A stretch of DNA of 64,000 nucleotides from contig JADLHZ010000036.1 in NCBI GenBank assembly GCA_020848545.1, forward strand, positions 1 to 64,000, read 5' to 3'. Position 1 is the first letter of the stretch; each line of letters opens with the position of its first letter. Below, in pieces: positions 15,921 to 23,778 of this stretch. This stretch comes from Deltaproteobacteria bacterium. Lineage in GTDB: Bacteria; Myxococcota; JADLHZ01. The notes beneath the pieces are model-generated. The model made no database searches. It had not been told where the DNA came from and worked only from the letters and a program-made list of their open reading frames with translations. Position numbers and translations under genes: made by a program.

Positions 15921-17063
15921 TCACTTGTAGCCAAGGCGTTTGTTGGCCTCGTCGACGTCGATTTCGCCATTGCCCAACTTCTCAAAGACCGACTTCCTCT
16001 GGGTGAGGGTTCGCCAAAGGTCTTGGCGATGCTCGCGTTCGGCTTCGATATCGAACTTCGGTTGGGATGCCTGCCGCCGCGCCGCGAGCTGTTGGTGGGC
16101 GTAGAACTCCTTGAGGTCCAAGTCACGATTGAAGGCGGCAAGCAGCTGTGCTTCGGTCTGCGGCTCGCGCGTGTCGCCGCCTGTCCCCGGGCGTGGCATC
16201 TCGGTGGCCGTGGACACCGTCCTGGTGACGAGTTCTCCTTCTTCGTCATCTGGACGCAGCTCCTCTGTGCCATCAGCATCGTCGCAGTCACGGCCATCGT
16301 CGTCTTCGGGAGGCCCATCTTGGTCTAAGGGTTCGAGACTCGCGAAATTGTCGCCCGCCGTCTCATCGGACGGCTCATCGAAGCCCTGGCTTTCTTCGGC
16401 GTTGGCATGGTGCGTGGGGTTGATGGGTGCAGCAACGAGTCGCTGTTCTCCCTTGGCGTCGGTACTGGGAGTTCTGGCAGTTGGCGCTGGCACTGGTTTT
16501 CTTTGCGTAGTGGCACACTCGCTGCCCGGCCGGTGCGTCTCGTAGCGAAAGGTCCGAGGCCCGAGCTTCTCTATGGAGAGGAGCCCGAGCTTCTTGAGGC
16601 CAACGACGCTCTCTTGGATGCGCCTGACGTCGCGCCCCAGACACATGCCGAGGAGGCCTTGATTCACCTTATCTTTCGTATCCTTGCCGCGAAGAAAGGC
16701 GTCGATACACGCCCAGGTCGCCAACTGCTCGGCGCTCAGTGGCAGCTTGAAGAACGAAAGCGGTATGTCCTGGTAGGGTTTGACAGGTGCGTTCTTCCAT
16801 CCGGTGAGCTCGGCCCCCCGCATCGACGCCAAGCGTTTCCAGAGCGGCTCCAGCTGGTATTCGGCATCGACGAATCCAGATTTATGGAGGCGCTCGGCGG
16901 CTTGGCTATATTCACGCTCGCTAAGGTCGAGGCGCCCAACCCCTCCGGACCGGCATTGCAGGCCAAGGACGACAAGGTACTCGGGGGCACCAAGGCCCAA
17001 GTCTGCGAGACTACGAATGAGGTGGCAGGGCACTTGGACATGCGGGCTCTTTTGCTTCTTCAT
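15921..17063 (-). CDS. Winged-helix DNA-binding protein, replication-initiator-like
   Basis: 380 aa. Residues about 95-170 (IPLSFFKLPLSAEQLATW, then LGMCLGRDVRRIQESVVGLK, KLGLLSIEK) resemble the helix-turn-helix module of phage and plasmid replisome organisers. A long disordered acidic Asp/Glu/Pro-rich middle (about 190-295) follows. The C-terminus ends in a short helical motif (VFEKLGNGEIDVDEANKRLG) resembling SHOCT. Its promoter region contains a hairpin cluster, which fits a replication function. The assignment rests on pattern only; a transcriptional regulator is the alternative. Confidence 0.5.
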   Translation of the reverse strand: MKKQKSPHVQVPCHLIRSLADLGLGAPEYLVVLGLQCRSGGVGRLDLSEREYSQAAERLHKSGFVDAEYQLEPLWKRLASMRGAELTGWKNAPVKPYQDIPLSFFKLPLSAEQLATWACIDAFLRGKDTKDKVNQGLLGMCLGRDVRRIQESVVGLKKLGLLSIEKLGPRTFRYETHRPGSECATTQRKPVPAPTARTPSTDAKGEQRLVAAPINPTHHANAEESQGFDEPSDETAGDNFASLEPLDQDGPPEDDDGRDCDDADGTEELRPDDEEGELVTRTVSTATEMPRPGTGGDTREPQTEAQLLAAFNRDLDLKEFYAHQQLAARRQASQPKFDIEAEREHRQDLWRTLTQRKSVFEKLGNGEIDVDEANKRLGYK

Positions 17064-17470
17064 GACCCATTCACCATAACACCAAAAAATTCAGGTGTCC
17101 AGGATTGCCAAGACTACAATCAGTAGGATGGTGTGAGCACACTTCGGGATTAGGGGTAGCGTGTAGGTGTTGCAGTAGCGGGTGACAGTAGCGTCCTTCT
17201 AAGAATGAAGAAGAATATTACTATAAGGAAGATGGCGGCTTCGCCGCCTCTAAGAGCGGCGCAGCCGCACTCCAAGAGACGGCTTTGCCGCCTTCTCTGC
17301 TTTCGAGATTCCCTTGCCGGCTTCGCCGGCATCGATGACTTTCTGTTTGCCGTGGCGATGACCTGCGAGGTCCCTCGTGTATGGAACAGTGGGTAGACTC
17401 GGGAAGGTAGTCTGCCCTCGTGGATGCCGAAGCCATCTGAGCCGCAAGCCAGGACCTTGCGAACTCCGGC
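17064..17470. other. Intergenic region with AT-rich segment and hairpin cluster, possible origin
   Basis: 407 bases between divergent genes. Positions 17064-17230 are AT-rich and contain a direct repeat CAGTAGCG. A series of four short GC-rich hairpins follows. Promoters for both flanking genes should lie here. The mix of an AT-rich stretch, repeats and a neighbouring wHTH protein resembles replication origins of small elements, but no canonical DnaA boxes were identified by eye. Confidence 0.45.
17234..17330. repeat. Cluster of four small GC hairpins
   Basis: GGCGGCTTCGCCGCC (17234-17248), GCGGCGCAGCCGC (17256-17268), CGGCTTTGCCG (17280-17290) and GCCGGCTTCGCCGGC (17316-17330). The stems are 4-6 bp with three-base loops. 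No T-run follows, so simple termination is unlikely. Confidence 0.75.
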
Positions 17471-17917
17471 ATGCTGGCCTACGATGCCCTCATGAGCAAA
17501 GCTCCGCCGTCCGTCATGCGTGCTATTGATGCCCTGCGTGGCCTCGCCCTGGACCCCGGAGTTCCTGATAAGCTCGCCGCTTTTGCTCTACAGACGGCGC
17601 GACAGCTGCAGAAGATGGCAGGCGTCAAGGCCGACGACGCTAGCTTCGCCGACGGCGACGTCAGGGCGCCAACCAAGGCCTCAGGCGGCGGCCGCAAGCC
17701 AAAGGTCTTGGAAGAGGACCTGAAGGCCGTCAAGGCCGTCGCCGAGACCATGAGCAGCCCCTTCGACAGGGATGCTGTGCTCCAGGAACTTGGCTGGTCG
17801 AAGGACGACAAGGGCAAGCTCATCGTCCTTGGGCGGGCTCTGTCCGAGCTAGGATACCGTGGCCAGCGCAAAGGTCAACAACCGAACCGACGCTGGGAAT
17901 TCACAAAAGCATCATAA
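17471..17917 (+). CDS. Hypothetical protein, 148 aa, possibly DNA-binding
   Basis: The N-terminal half is helical (VMRAIDALRGLALDPGVPDK). A Gly/Lys linker (KASGGGRKPKV) and a C-terminal region that could form a small winged helix follow (FDRDAVLQELGW, LGRALSELGYRGQ, RRWEF). No family is recognised. ATG 17492 is an alternative start. It is divergent from the replication-like gene and is the first rightward gene toward the integrase. Confidence 0.5.
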   Translation: MLAYDALMSKAPPSVMRAIDALRGLALDPGVPDKLAAFALQTARQLQKMAGVKADDASFADGDVRAPTKASGGGRKPKVLEEDLKAVKAVAETMSSPFDRDAVLQELGWSKDDKGKLIVLGRALSELGYRGQRKGQQPNRRWEFTKAS

Positions 17918-18011
17918 TTCAGACGTTTGCATGGCCTGAGATGTTTTGCTCTCCGTCACCTGGTAGCCAGGGGCTCGTGGCTCGATGCAGTTGGATGCAG
18001 TGCGTCGCAGA

Positions 18012-18040
18012 TTGACATCCTGGTATGTCTGCTGTAGTCT
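18012..18040 (+). promoter_or_regulatory. Putative promoter of the excisionase-integrase unit
   Basis: A perfect -35 TTGACA (18012-18017), a 17-base spacer and TAGTCT (18035-18040) lie 42 bases before the ATG at 18083. The -10 is weak (3 of 6 matches), as might suit a regulated promoter. It would drive three overlapping genes ending with the integrase. Confidence 0.5.
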
Positions 18041-18082
18041 TGGATTTACGCCAAGCGCGTAACCCAACCACGGAGAGCACCC

Positions 18083-18493
18083 ATGCAAGAGCCCCACGAT
18101 GACCAAGCCACCAAAGACCCTAACGTCTGTTCCGGCACATCACCACCCGACGGTCAGGCTGTGCTCACAACCCTCAATCCCCCCAGTACCCACCGCCACG
18201 ATGCCGTACACGGCGACCATCAGGCTCACGACCTGCCGAGAGTATTCGTCACCGAGCGCGCCCTCATCCAACGGCTCAACCGTCGTCTGGCGCAGGTCGG
18301 CTGGCACGGCATGAGCCTCAAGAAGACGAGGAGCGCGCGCGCGTTCATGGACCTGGGCGAGTTCTACATCGTCGACCACGAGAACAACTTTGTCGTCGAC
18401 CGCCACGTCGACATCGAAGAGGAGGCTCGTGAGCTCGGCGTCCTTCGTGACTGGGAAGCGCTCGCGCCTGCGGCCGTCGGGGGCGTCTCATGA
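18083..18493 (+). CDS. Hypothetical protein, 136 aa
   Basis: ATG 18083 follows GGAGAG by 5 bases. The first 50 residues are Pro/His/Thr-rich and look disordered. The rest is a compact alpha/beta region (VFVTERALIQRLNRRLAQVG, then FMDLGEFYIVDHENNFVVD). No family is recognised. It overlaps the next gene by 4 bases (ATGA), so it is translated with the excisionase-like protein and the integrase. Confidence 0.6.
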   Translation: MQEPHDDQATKDPNVCSGTSPPDGQAVLTTLNPPSTHRHDAVHGDHQAHDLPRVFVTERALIQRLNRRLAQVGWHGMSLKKTRSARAFMDLGEFYIVDHENNFVVDRHVDIEEEARELGVLRDWEALAPAAVGGVS

Positions 18494-18960
18494 AGTCGGT
18501 GATGATGACCCACGATGATGTCGTGAAGATGCTTGCCAACACCCGGGCGCGGACGCGGACCGAGGCCGCCGCCGAGGCCCTCAAGCGGTTCACGCCGCAG
18601 GTGTCCGGCTTCGCCTTGGAACCGACTTGGGAAGAGCTGCCCGAGATTGACGTTACTGCGGCTCCGTTGGTGCCCGCCCGCAGCCAGACCTTCTGCTCCA
18701 CGCCGGCGGCAACCCGCGAGCCCGTCATCGCCCCAGCAGGTCAGCCGCCGGCGGCCAAGCCCAAGAAGAAACGGCAGCCAAAGACCTTCGACGGCACGCC
18801 GCTTTGGAACCGTAAGCAGGCCGCCCGCTATCTGCATCACTCGGAGTCGTGGCTTGCACACCACAAGAATCCACCCCGCGAGACCCGTCTAGAGGAAGGC
18901 GGTCAGGTCTTCTACACGAAGGCCGCGCTCGACGCCTTCATCGCCGAGCGCACGAAATGA
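18490..18960 (+). CDS. Excisionase-like protein with MerR/HTH_17-type domain
   Basis: 156 aa. The C-terminal 55 residues (LWNRKQAARYLHHSESWLAH, then QVFYTKAALDAFIAERTK) match the winged helix of excisionase-type DNA-binding proteins. The N-terminal 100 residues are low in predicted structure and Pro/Ala/Lys-rich. It overlaps the integrase start by 4 bases (ATGA), the usual position for a recombination directionality factor. It is longer than classic Xis proteins because of the N-terminal extension. Confidence 0.7.
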   Translation: MKSVMMTHDDVVKMLANTRARTRTEAAAEALKRFTPQVSGFALEPTWEELPEIDVTAAPLVPARSQTFCSTPAATREPVIAPAGQPPAAKPKKKRQPKTFDGTPLWNRKQAARYLHHSESWLAHHKNPPRETRLEEGGQVFYTKAALDAFIAERTK

Positions 18961-20228
18961 GCCTATACAAGTACGACGCCGACGGGCGCGAGATTAGCCA
19001 GAAGCAAGCGAAGGCGCGTGGCATCGACATGCCGGACGGTCCGTGGTGGCATGACTTCACAGTCGCTGGCCGGCGTCACCGCGAGAGCACCCACACCGAA
19101 GACTTCAAGCAAGCTGTCAAAGAAGAGCGCAAGCGGCGCGCCGAGTTGGAAGCGCAGGCGCCGAAGGTAGCCCGCGGGATTCCGACCTTGCGCAAGCTCG
19201 CGGACGCTGACATCGCTCATGCCCGCGACGCCAAGCGTGGCGCCGACATCCACATCCGCGGCATGGAGCGGCTCTGGAAGCTGGTGCTCGCCAATCTTCC
19301 CGCCGCCTGTCTCTACCCCCAGGATGTCACGGCCGATGTCCTCGCAGACTACAAGGTCAAGCGTCTGGCCGCGAAGGTGCTGCCGCAGACCATCAACGGC
19401 AAAGAGCTCGCGGCCATCAGGCGCGTGCTCGCCGTGGCGCTGAAGAAGGGCTGGATAGCGCAGATGCCCGAGTGGCCGGAGCGCGAGCGCATCCGCGCCA
19501 AGGACCGCGATGGAAAGCAGCGCGGCGCCTTCATCGACGCCGTTGACCTCGACAAGGTTCTCGCCGAGCTGAAGCCTGGCAATGCCGATGCCGCCCGCTT
19601 CGTCTTGGACACAGGCCTGCGCTTGTACGAGCTCATACGGAGCCGCTGGTCTTGGATTGACGTCGATGCCGACGGCAAGGCTCGTCTGAACCTTCCGGCC
19701 GAGGCGACGAAATCCGGCGAGTCCCGCACCATCTACCTCACGGCCACGGCGCTGGACATCGCACTGCGCCGCCATGAACAGCGCGGCGACGAGCTCTTCG
19801 CCGACGCCGAGAAGATGACCCTGGCGATGCGCCGCGCTTCGAAACGCGCCGGGCTCGACTACATCGTGCACATGCGGGACCTGAGACACACCTTCGCGTC
19901 CCGCCTCATCAACCGCCGCGTGCCCTTGAAAGTCGTCAGCGACGCTCTCGGGCACAGCGACGTCATGACCACGATGTTGTATCTGCACACCGATACCAGC
20001 CAGCGCAGCATCGTCGCCGAGACCGGGCATTCACCTTGCCAGAGCAAAGTTGCCAGAGCACCGGTGGACGGCGGTCCTCCGTCCGCCCAGGTGTCTGCAG
20101 TTGTTGAGAAAGGAGAAAGCCACGAGCCAGGATTGAACTGGCGACCTGCGGTTTACGAAACCGCTGCTCTGCCACTGAGCTATCGTGGCGAATCCGAATT
20201 CAGGCAGGAAAAGCGGAGCGCGAGGTAA
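18957..20228 (+). CDS. int: Tyrosine integrase of the island
   Basis: 423 aa as integrated. The catalytic domain covers about residues 195-350: Arg in TGLRLYELIRSRW, Lys in KSGESRTIYL, box II RDLRHTFASRL (Arg in place of the usual first His), LGHSDVMTTM, and nucleophile Tyr342 in MLYLHTD. The N-terminal part should bind arm sites. Beyond the catalytic core the frame passes through the attachment core and the antisense of tRNA-Thr and ends 39 bases beyond it, so the last 22 residues come from chromosomal DNA. In the excised circle the frame would continue into 6324-6563 instead. Confidence 0.93.
   Translation: MSLYKYDADGREISQKQAKARGIDMPDGPWWHDFTVAGRRHRESTHTEDFKQAVKEERKRRAELEAQAPKVARGIPTLRKLADADIAHARDAKRGADIHIRGMERLWKLVLANLPAACLYPQDVTADVLADYKVKRLAAKVLPQTINGKELAAIRRVLAVALKKGWIAQMPEWPERERIRAKDRDGKQRGAFIDAVDLDKVLAELKPGNADAARFVLDTGLRLYELIRSRWSWIDVDADGKARLNLPAEATKSGESRTIYLTATALDIALRRHEQRGDELFADAEKMTLAMRRASKRAGLDYIVHMRDLRHTFASRLINRRVPLKVVSDALGHSDVMTTMLYLHTDTSQRSIVAETGHSPCQSKVARAPVDGGPPSAQVSAVVEKGESHEPGLNWRPAVYETAALPLSYRGESEFRQEKRSAR
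20118..20162. repeat. attR: element-borne 3' part of tRNA-Thr
   Basis: 45 bases forming the 3' half of the complete tRNA-Thr gene and repeated at 6279-6323 with two substitutions. The identical core is 20140-20162. Because it lies on the integrase side, this copy was carried in by the element and rebuilds the tRNA. Confidence 0.92.
20118..20189 (-). tRNA. tRNA-Thr (anticodon CGU)
   Basis: A 72-base cloverleaf on the minus strand. The acceptor stem is GCCACGA/TCGTGGC, the D stem GCTC/GAGC, the anticodon stem GCGGT/ACCGC with loop TTCGTAA (anticodon CGT), and the T stem GCCAG/CTGGC with loop TTCAATC. The discriminator is T and no CCA is encoded. It is the integration target of the island; its 3' 45 bases derive from the element. 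Confidence 0.95.
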
Positions 20229-20265
20229 CAGGTTCCGGACGTTCGCGCAATATGGCGGAGTCGGA

Positions 20266-22716
20266 TCAGGCGCGACGGCGGCGGCGCAGCGAGATGGCGA
20301 GCGCGATCGCGAAGAGCACGAAGAAGCCGTCTTGCGACGCCCCGGCATCGCTGTGGCAGCCGCATCCTTGCTTGCCGCCGGTGCCGCCGGTGTCGATCAA
20401 GCTGCCGGTGCCGCCGGTCGCGCCTGATTCGCCGAGCGGGCCGGTGGGGCCGACGGGCTTCTCTTCCTCGAACTTCTCCAAGGTCTTGAACGAGAGGTCC
20501 TTCAGGCCGTGCGAGCTGCCGTTGTAGTTGACGACCGCGACGTACCAGGGCCCGTCGGTCTTCTTCTCGACCTCGAAGACCGCCTTGCTCTTCTTGTTGA
20601 GCTCGACCTCTTCGGCGCCGGCCGGCACGTCGCCGGTAGGGTACGTGAACTCGATCGCCTTGCCGGTGCGGAAGAGCAAGCGCACGTCGATCGCCTCTTG
20701 CCCGCCGAGCCCGCCGAGCACGTTGCCCGGGAGGCTGTCGAAGCCGCCGCGGCCGGCATCTTCCACCGTGACGCTCACTTCGATCTTCTTCGCGAGCGCC
20801 GGCACTTCCAGCTTGTACTGCACGAAGCCCGGCGCGAAGTCGCCGCCGCTCGTGTCGGTGCCGGCGAGGTTCACGGTCGGCGCTTTGTCGCCGTCTTTGA
20901 GCGATACGGCGCGCTCGCACGCGAGCACGTTCTTCTTCGCGAGCACGGCGTTCGCCTTCTCTGTCGAGAGGCCGTGCGCCTTCATCTTCACCAGGAGCTT
21001 TTCGAAAAAGCGGTCGAACTGGCCGTCCTGCGGCATCTCCTTCAGCGCTTCGAACGCGGCCTTGTCGAGCTCGGCCTTTTCGTTCGCCGCAGTGAAGCCG
21101 GCGCGGATCTCCCAGAGCGCGCCCGAGAACATCTCGGAGTCGGCGTGCACTTCGCCGTAGACCGAGCTCGGGCACTTGTCGTCGTTGTTCAGCGAGCGCA
21201 GGCAGGTGGCGCCGGGGCCCAGGAGCACCGCGGAGTATGGCCCGAGGCAGCCGTCGAGCCCGGGCGTGAGCACCGACGCGTAGTAGTCGGCGATGCCTTC
21301 GTTCATGGCGCCCGGCGCGTAGTCGAGGCCCCACTTGTCCTTGGCGAGCCCGTCTTGGAGCACGTTCAAGGTGCCGACGATCGAGTGCGTGTACTCGTGA
21401 TAGATGATGCTCGCGTCGTAGGCGAAGTCGATCGAGCCTTGGCCGAAGACCATCGAGTCGTACGGGCGGAACGCGCCGAGGAAGGCCGCGAGCGGTCCAA
21501 GGCGTTCAGTGTCGAGCGCAGGCAAGAAGAACGCGTTGTCGAACGGGGTGAAGTCGCCTGACGTCGGCTGCGTCTGGTTCTTGAAGTCCGAGCACTTGGC
21601 GAAGTTCGGGACGTCTTTTTCGTTGCCGCGCGCCGCGAACGCTGCCTCGGCCTGGGTGCGCACTTGCCCGGCGTTCTGCGGATTGACCGGCGGGACGTAC
21701 GCGGCCGTCGTGCAGAGCAGCGTGGCGATCGACGGCGCCATGAAGTTCACGGTGCCGCGCAGCGGGTTGCCAGCGCGTCCAGCGAAGCCCGCGTTCAAGT
21801 TTCCTGCGCCGTTCGTGCCGAAGTAATTGGCGGCGCGATCAGCGTGGTAGAAGAAGTTCACTTCGGCGAAGTTGTCGGACTGCGCTGCGGTCGAGCTCTG
21901 ATCCATGACCGGCGCGTAGGTGCCCGCTTGCGCCGGCGACGCTTTGTGCGGCTCCTTGCAGAGCGGCGCGACGATCCAGTTGATCGGCTTGCCGAGGGCG
22001 AACTCGATGAGCTGCTTGTATTGAGCGAATTCGCCGGTGCTCGGGAAGGGCACCACGTAGAACTCGAGATCGGCGACGGTGGCGTGCGTGCAGGTCTGCG
22101 TGTCGATGAGCGCGCCGGTGAGCGTGACGGCGTCGTTCGTCTTGATCGTCTTCGTCGCCGGCGTGGGGTTCGTCGTCGGGTTTGGATCGAAGACCTTCGC
22201 CGAGCTGTCGAGCGTCTTCGTGGCGTTCAGCATGCGCACGACTTGGCCGGTGGTGGCGTCGACGAGCGCCGTCAAGCGGTCGAAGGGGTTGATGCTGAGG
22301 ACGGGCAGCTCGTAGACGAGGCGCGGTTGCTCGCTCTCGGCGAGGATCGCGAGCGCCGCGGTCGCGTCGAGCGTGGGCGTCGGCAAGCGGTCGAAGTCGA
22401 CGCCGGCCTTCAGAAACGCTGTGCGCATCGCTTGCTGCACGCTGACGTTCACCGCCGGCAGCTCGCCGCGGATGATCTTGTATTGACGGTCGATGTGCGT
22501 CAGCCGCCCGAACGCGTTGAGCTCCGCCGTGACCTTGCCGTTGATGACGCGCAGGCCGCGGTACGTTTGCTCCATCGTGATCAAAGAACCCTCGCGGGCG
22601 AGCACTCGGAGCTCGAGCGCCGGCTCGTTGGTCAAGCGCCGGGCGTCGTCGAGGAGGGGCAGCGAGAGGGGGGTGGAGGCGGAGAGCGCAAGCGCGGCGA
22701 GCGGCAAAAGCAGCAT
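20266..22716 (-). CDS. Secreted M36 (fungalysin)-like zinc metallopeptidase with MYXO-CTERM tail
   Basis: 816 aa from ATG 22716. A signal peptide (MLLLPLAALALSAS) comes first, then an FTP-like propeptide region (RLTNEPALELRVLAREGSLI). The catalytic HEYTH motif lies near residue 440 and the third ligand Glu is in MNEGIADYYASV near 470, the arrangement of M36 and related gluzincins. The C-terminus has a Gly/Thr-rich linker, KQGCGC, one membrane helix and RRRRR, the MYXO-CTERM pattern that marks cell-surface anchoring in Myxococcota. It probably degrades extracellular protein for nutrition or predation (inference). Confidence 0.85.
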   Translation of the reverse strand: MLLLPLAALALSASTPLSLPLLDDARRLTNEPALELRVLAREGSLITMEQTYRGLRVINGKVTAELNAFGRLTHIDRQYKIIRGELPAVNVSVQQAMRTAFLKAGVDFDRLPTPTLDATAALAILAESEQPRLVYELPVLSINPFDRLTALVDATTGQVVRMLNATKTLDSSAKVFDPNPTTNPTPATKTIKTNDAVTLTGALIDTQTCTHATVADLEFYVVPFPSTGEFAQYKQLIEFALGKPINWIVAPLCKEPHKASPAQAGTYAPVMDQSSTAAQSDNFAEVNFFYHADRAANYFGTNGAGNLNAGFAGRAGNPLRGTVNFMAPSIATLLCTTAAYVPPVNPQNAGQVRTQAEAAFAARGNEKDVPNFAKCSDFKNQTQPTSGDFTPFDNAFFLPALDTERLGPLAAFLGAFRPYDSMVFGQGSIDFAYDASIIYHEYTHSIVGTLNVLQDGLAKDKWGLDYAPGAMNEGIADYYASVLTPGLDGCLGPYSAVLLGPGATCLRSLNNDDKCPSSVYGEVHADSEMFSGALWEIRAGFTAANEKAELDKAAFEALKEMPQDGQFDRFFEKLLVKMKAHGLSTEKANAVLAKKNVLACERAVSLKDGDKAPTVNLAGTDTSGGDFAPGFVQYKLEVPALAKKIEVSVTVEDAGRGGFDSLPGNVLGGLGGQEAIDVRLLFRTGKAIEFTYPTGDVPAGAEEVELNKKSKAVFEVEKKTDGPWYVAVVNYNGSSHGLKDLSFKTLEKFEEEKPVGPTGPLGESGATGGTGSLIDTGGTGGKQGCGCHSDAGASQDGFFVLFAIALAISLRRRRRA

Positions 22717-22763
22717 GAAAACCTCGCAGCCGGCATCCCTCCGGCCCAGTGTGGTGCGCGAAA

Positions 22764-22791
22764 TTGCACGTGGTCTCTTGCGATGTAAAGA
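22764..22791 (+). promoter_or_regulatory. Promoter TTGCAC-N16-TAAAGA before the RluA-type gene
   Basis: TTGCAC (22764-22769), a 16-base spacer and TAAAGA (22786-22791), 10 bases before ATG 22802. The same hexamer pair and spacing precede the solute-binding lipoprotein gene at 58237, which supports a real promoter. Confidence 0.5.
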
Positions 22792-22801
22792 CAATTCTTA
22801 C

Positions 22802-23767
22802 ATGGGAGCCCCGGTGCCTACCTCGGGCAAACCGGATTCTGCGGCGTCTGTCGTGGAAATTAGTCAGGGACTCGACGGCGTCCGCCTCGACGCCGCCATC
22901 CAACGCGCGTTCGGCCGGCACTCGCGCAAGCAGGCGCGCCAAGCCATCGTCGCCGGCGCCGTGCGCTTGAACGGCAAGATCGTGAAGATCCTCGCGCGGA
23001 CGGTCAAGCAGGGCGACAAGCTGGCGATCGACGAAGGGAGCGCGCCGCCGAAGTCGCCGCCGAGCGACCGCTTCTTGCTGCCGACGGTGCTCTTCGAAGA
23101 TCGCCACCTGCTCGTCGTCGACAAACCGGCGCGCCTCTTGTCCGAGCGCGTGCCCGGCGAGAACGGCGTGGCGATCCAAGACGTCGTGCGCGAGCGCTAC
23201 GGCGCGACCTGGCTCGTGCATCGCCTGGACGCCGGGACGAGCGGCGTGATGATGCTCGCGCGTGACGAGCAGAGCGCGCTCGTGCTCTCGGAGGCGTTTC
23301 GCCGTGGGCAGGTCGAGAAGGCGTACCTCCTACTGTGCGCCGGTGATCCGGGCGCGGGTGAGTACGAAGGTGCGCTCGGCCGCGACCCGAGCCATGGCCG
23401 GCGCTTCTGCGTGCGCCCCGACGGAAAACGCGCACGCACGCGGTACAGGACCCTCGCCATCAAGGACGGCGTCGCCCTCGCGAGCGCACGGCCCGAGACC
23501 GGCCGCACGCATCAGATCCGCGTGCATTTCGCGAGCGCCGGGCACCCTTTGCTCGGCGACCGGCTCTATGGCGGCATCGCAAAGACGGCCGGCGCGCGGC
23601 CGCGGCTCATCGGCCGGCCGATGCTGCACGCGTTCGCGCTCGCGTTCGCGCACCCAAAGAGCGGTGCGGGCCTTCGCTTCGTCGCAGCGCCGCCGGCAGA
23701 CTTTCGCGAGTTGAGCCAAGCCCTTCAGCTGACAACCGATTTTGACGCGACCGATCCCCTTTGGTAG
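22802..23767 (+). CDS. RluA/RluD-family 23S rRNA-type pseudouridine synthase
   Basis: 321 aa. An S4-like RNA-binding domain lies at about residues 20-80 (RLDAAIQRAFGRHSRKQARQ). The catalytic signature HRLDAGTSGVMMLARD has the active Asp at residue 143, followed by KAYLLLC and the RTHQIRVHFASAGHPLLGD motif. It isomerises uridine to pseudouridine in structured RNA; the exact site is not predictable. ATG 22802 starts the recognisable protein. It is divergent from the metallopeptidase gene, and the next rightward gene begins 11 bases after its stop. Confidence 0.9.
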   Translation: MGAPVPTSGKPDSAASVVEISQGLDGVRLDAAIQRAFGRHSRKQARQAIVAGAVRLNGKIVKILARTVKQGDKLAIDEGSAPPKSPPSDRFLLPTVLFEDRHLLVVDKPARLLSERVPGENGVAIQDVVRERYGATWLVHRLDAGTSGVMMLARDEQSALVLSEAFRRGQVEKAYLLLCAGDPGAGEYEGALGRDPSHGRRFCVRPDGKRARTRYRTLAIKDGVALASARPETGRTHQIRVHFASAGHPLLGDRLYGGIAKTAGARPRLIGRPMLHAFALAFAHPKSGAGLRFVAAPPADFRELSQALQLTTDFDATDPLW

Positions 23768-23770
23768 CTT
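23742..23770 (+). promoter_or_regulatory. Putative promoter with very short leader
   Basis: TTGACG (23742-23747), 17 bases, and TAGCTT (23765-23770), only 8 bases before ATG 23779. Transcription would begin at or next to the start codon. It lies inside the 3' end of the pseudouridine synthase gene. Confidence 0.4.
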
Positions 23771-23778
23771 TGCCGCGC

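Larger units (their letters stand above)
6279..20162. mobile_element. Integrative element inserted in tRNA-Thr(CGU)
   Basis: About 13.9 kb bounded by 45-base direct repeats of the tRNA-Thr 3' end. A tyrosine integrase lies next to the right repeat and an excisionase-like gene precedes it, the standard layout of tRNA-targeting islands. Other contents are a toxin-antitoxin pair, an envelope/lipoprotein module with an HTH regulator, a serine recombinase followed by an FHA protein, and a winged-helix replication-type protein next to a hairpin cluster. No capsid, tail, portal, conjugation relaxase or type IV secretion gene is recognisable. It is best described as an integrative genomic island or satellite rather than a complete prophage or conjugative element. 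Confidence 0.9.

Noticed and set aside
17234-17330. Simple Rho-independent terminator
   Set aside because: The hairpins have no following T-run and lie between divergent genes, where no transcript needs to end.
6279-20162. Complete prophage or conjugative element
   Set aside because: No terminase, portal, capsid, tail, relaxase or type IV secretion gene could be recognised among the products.
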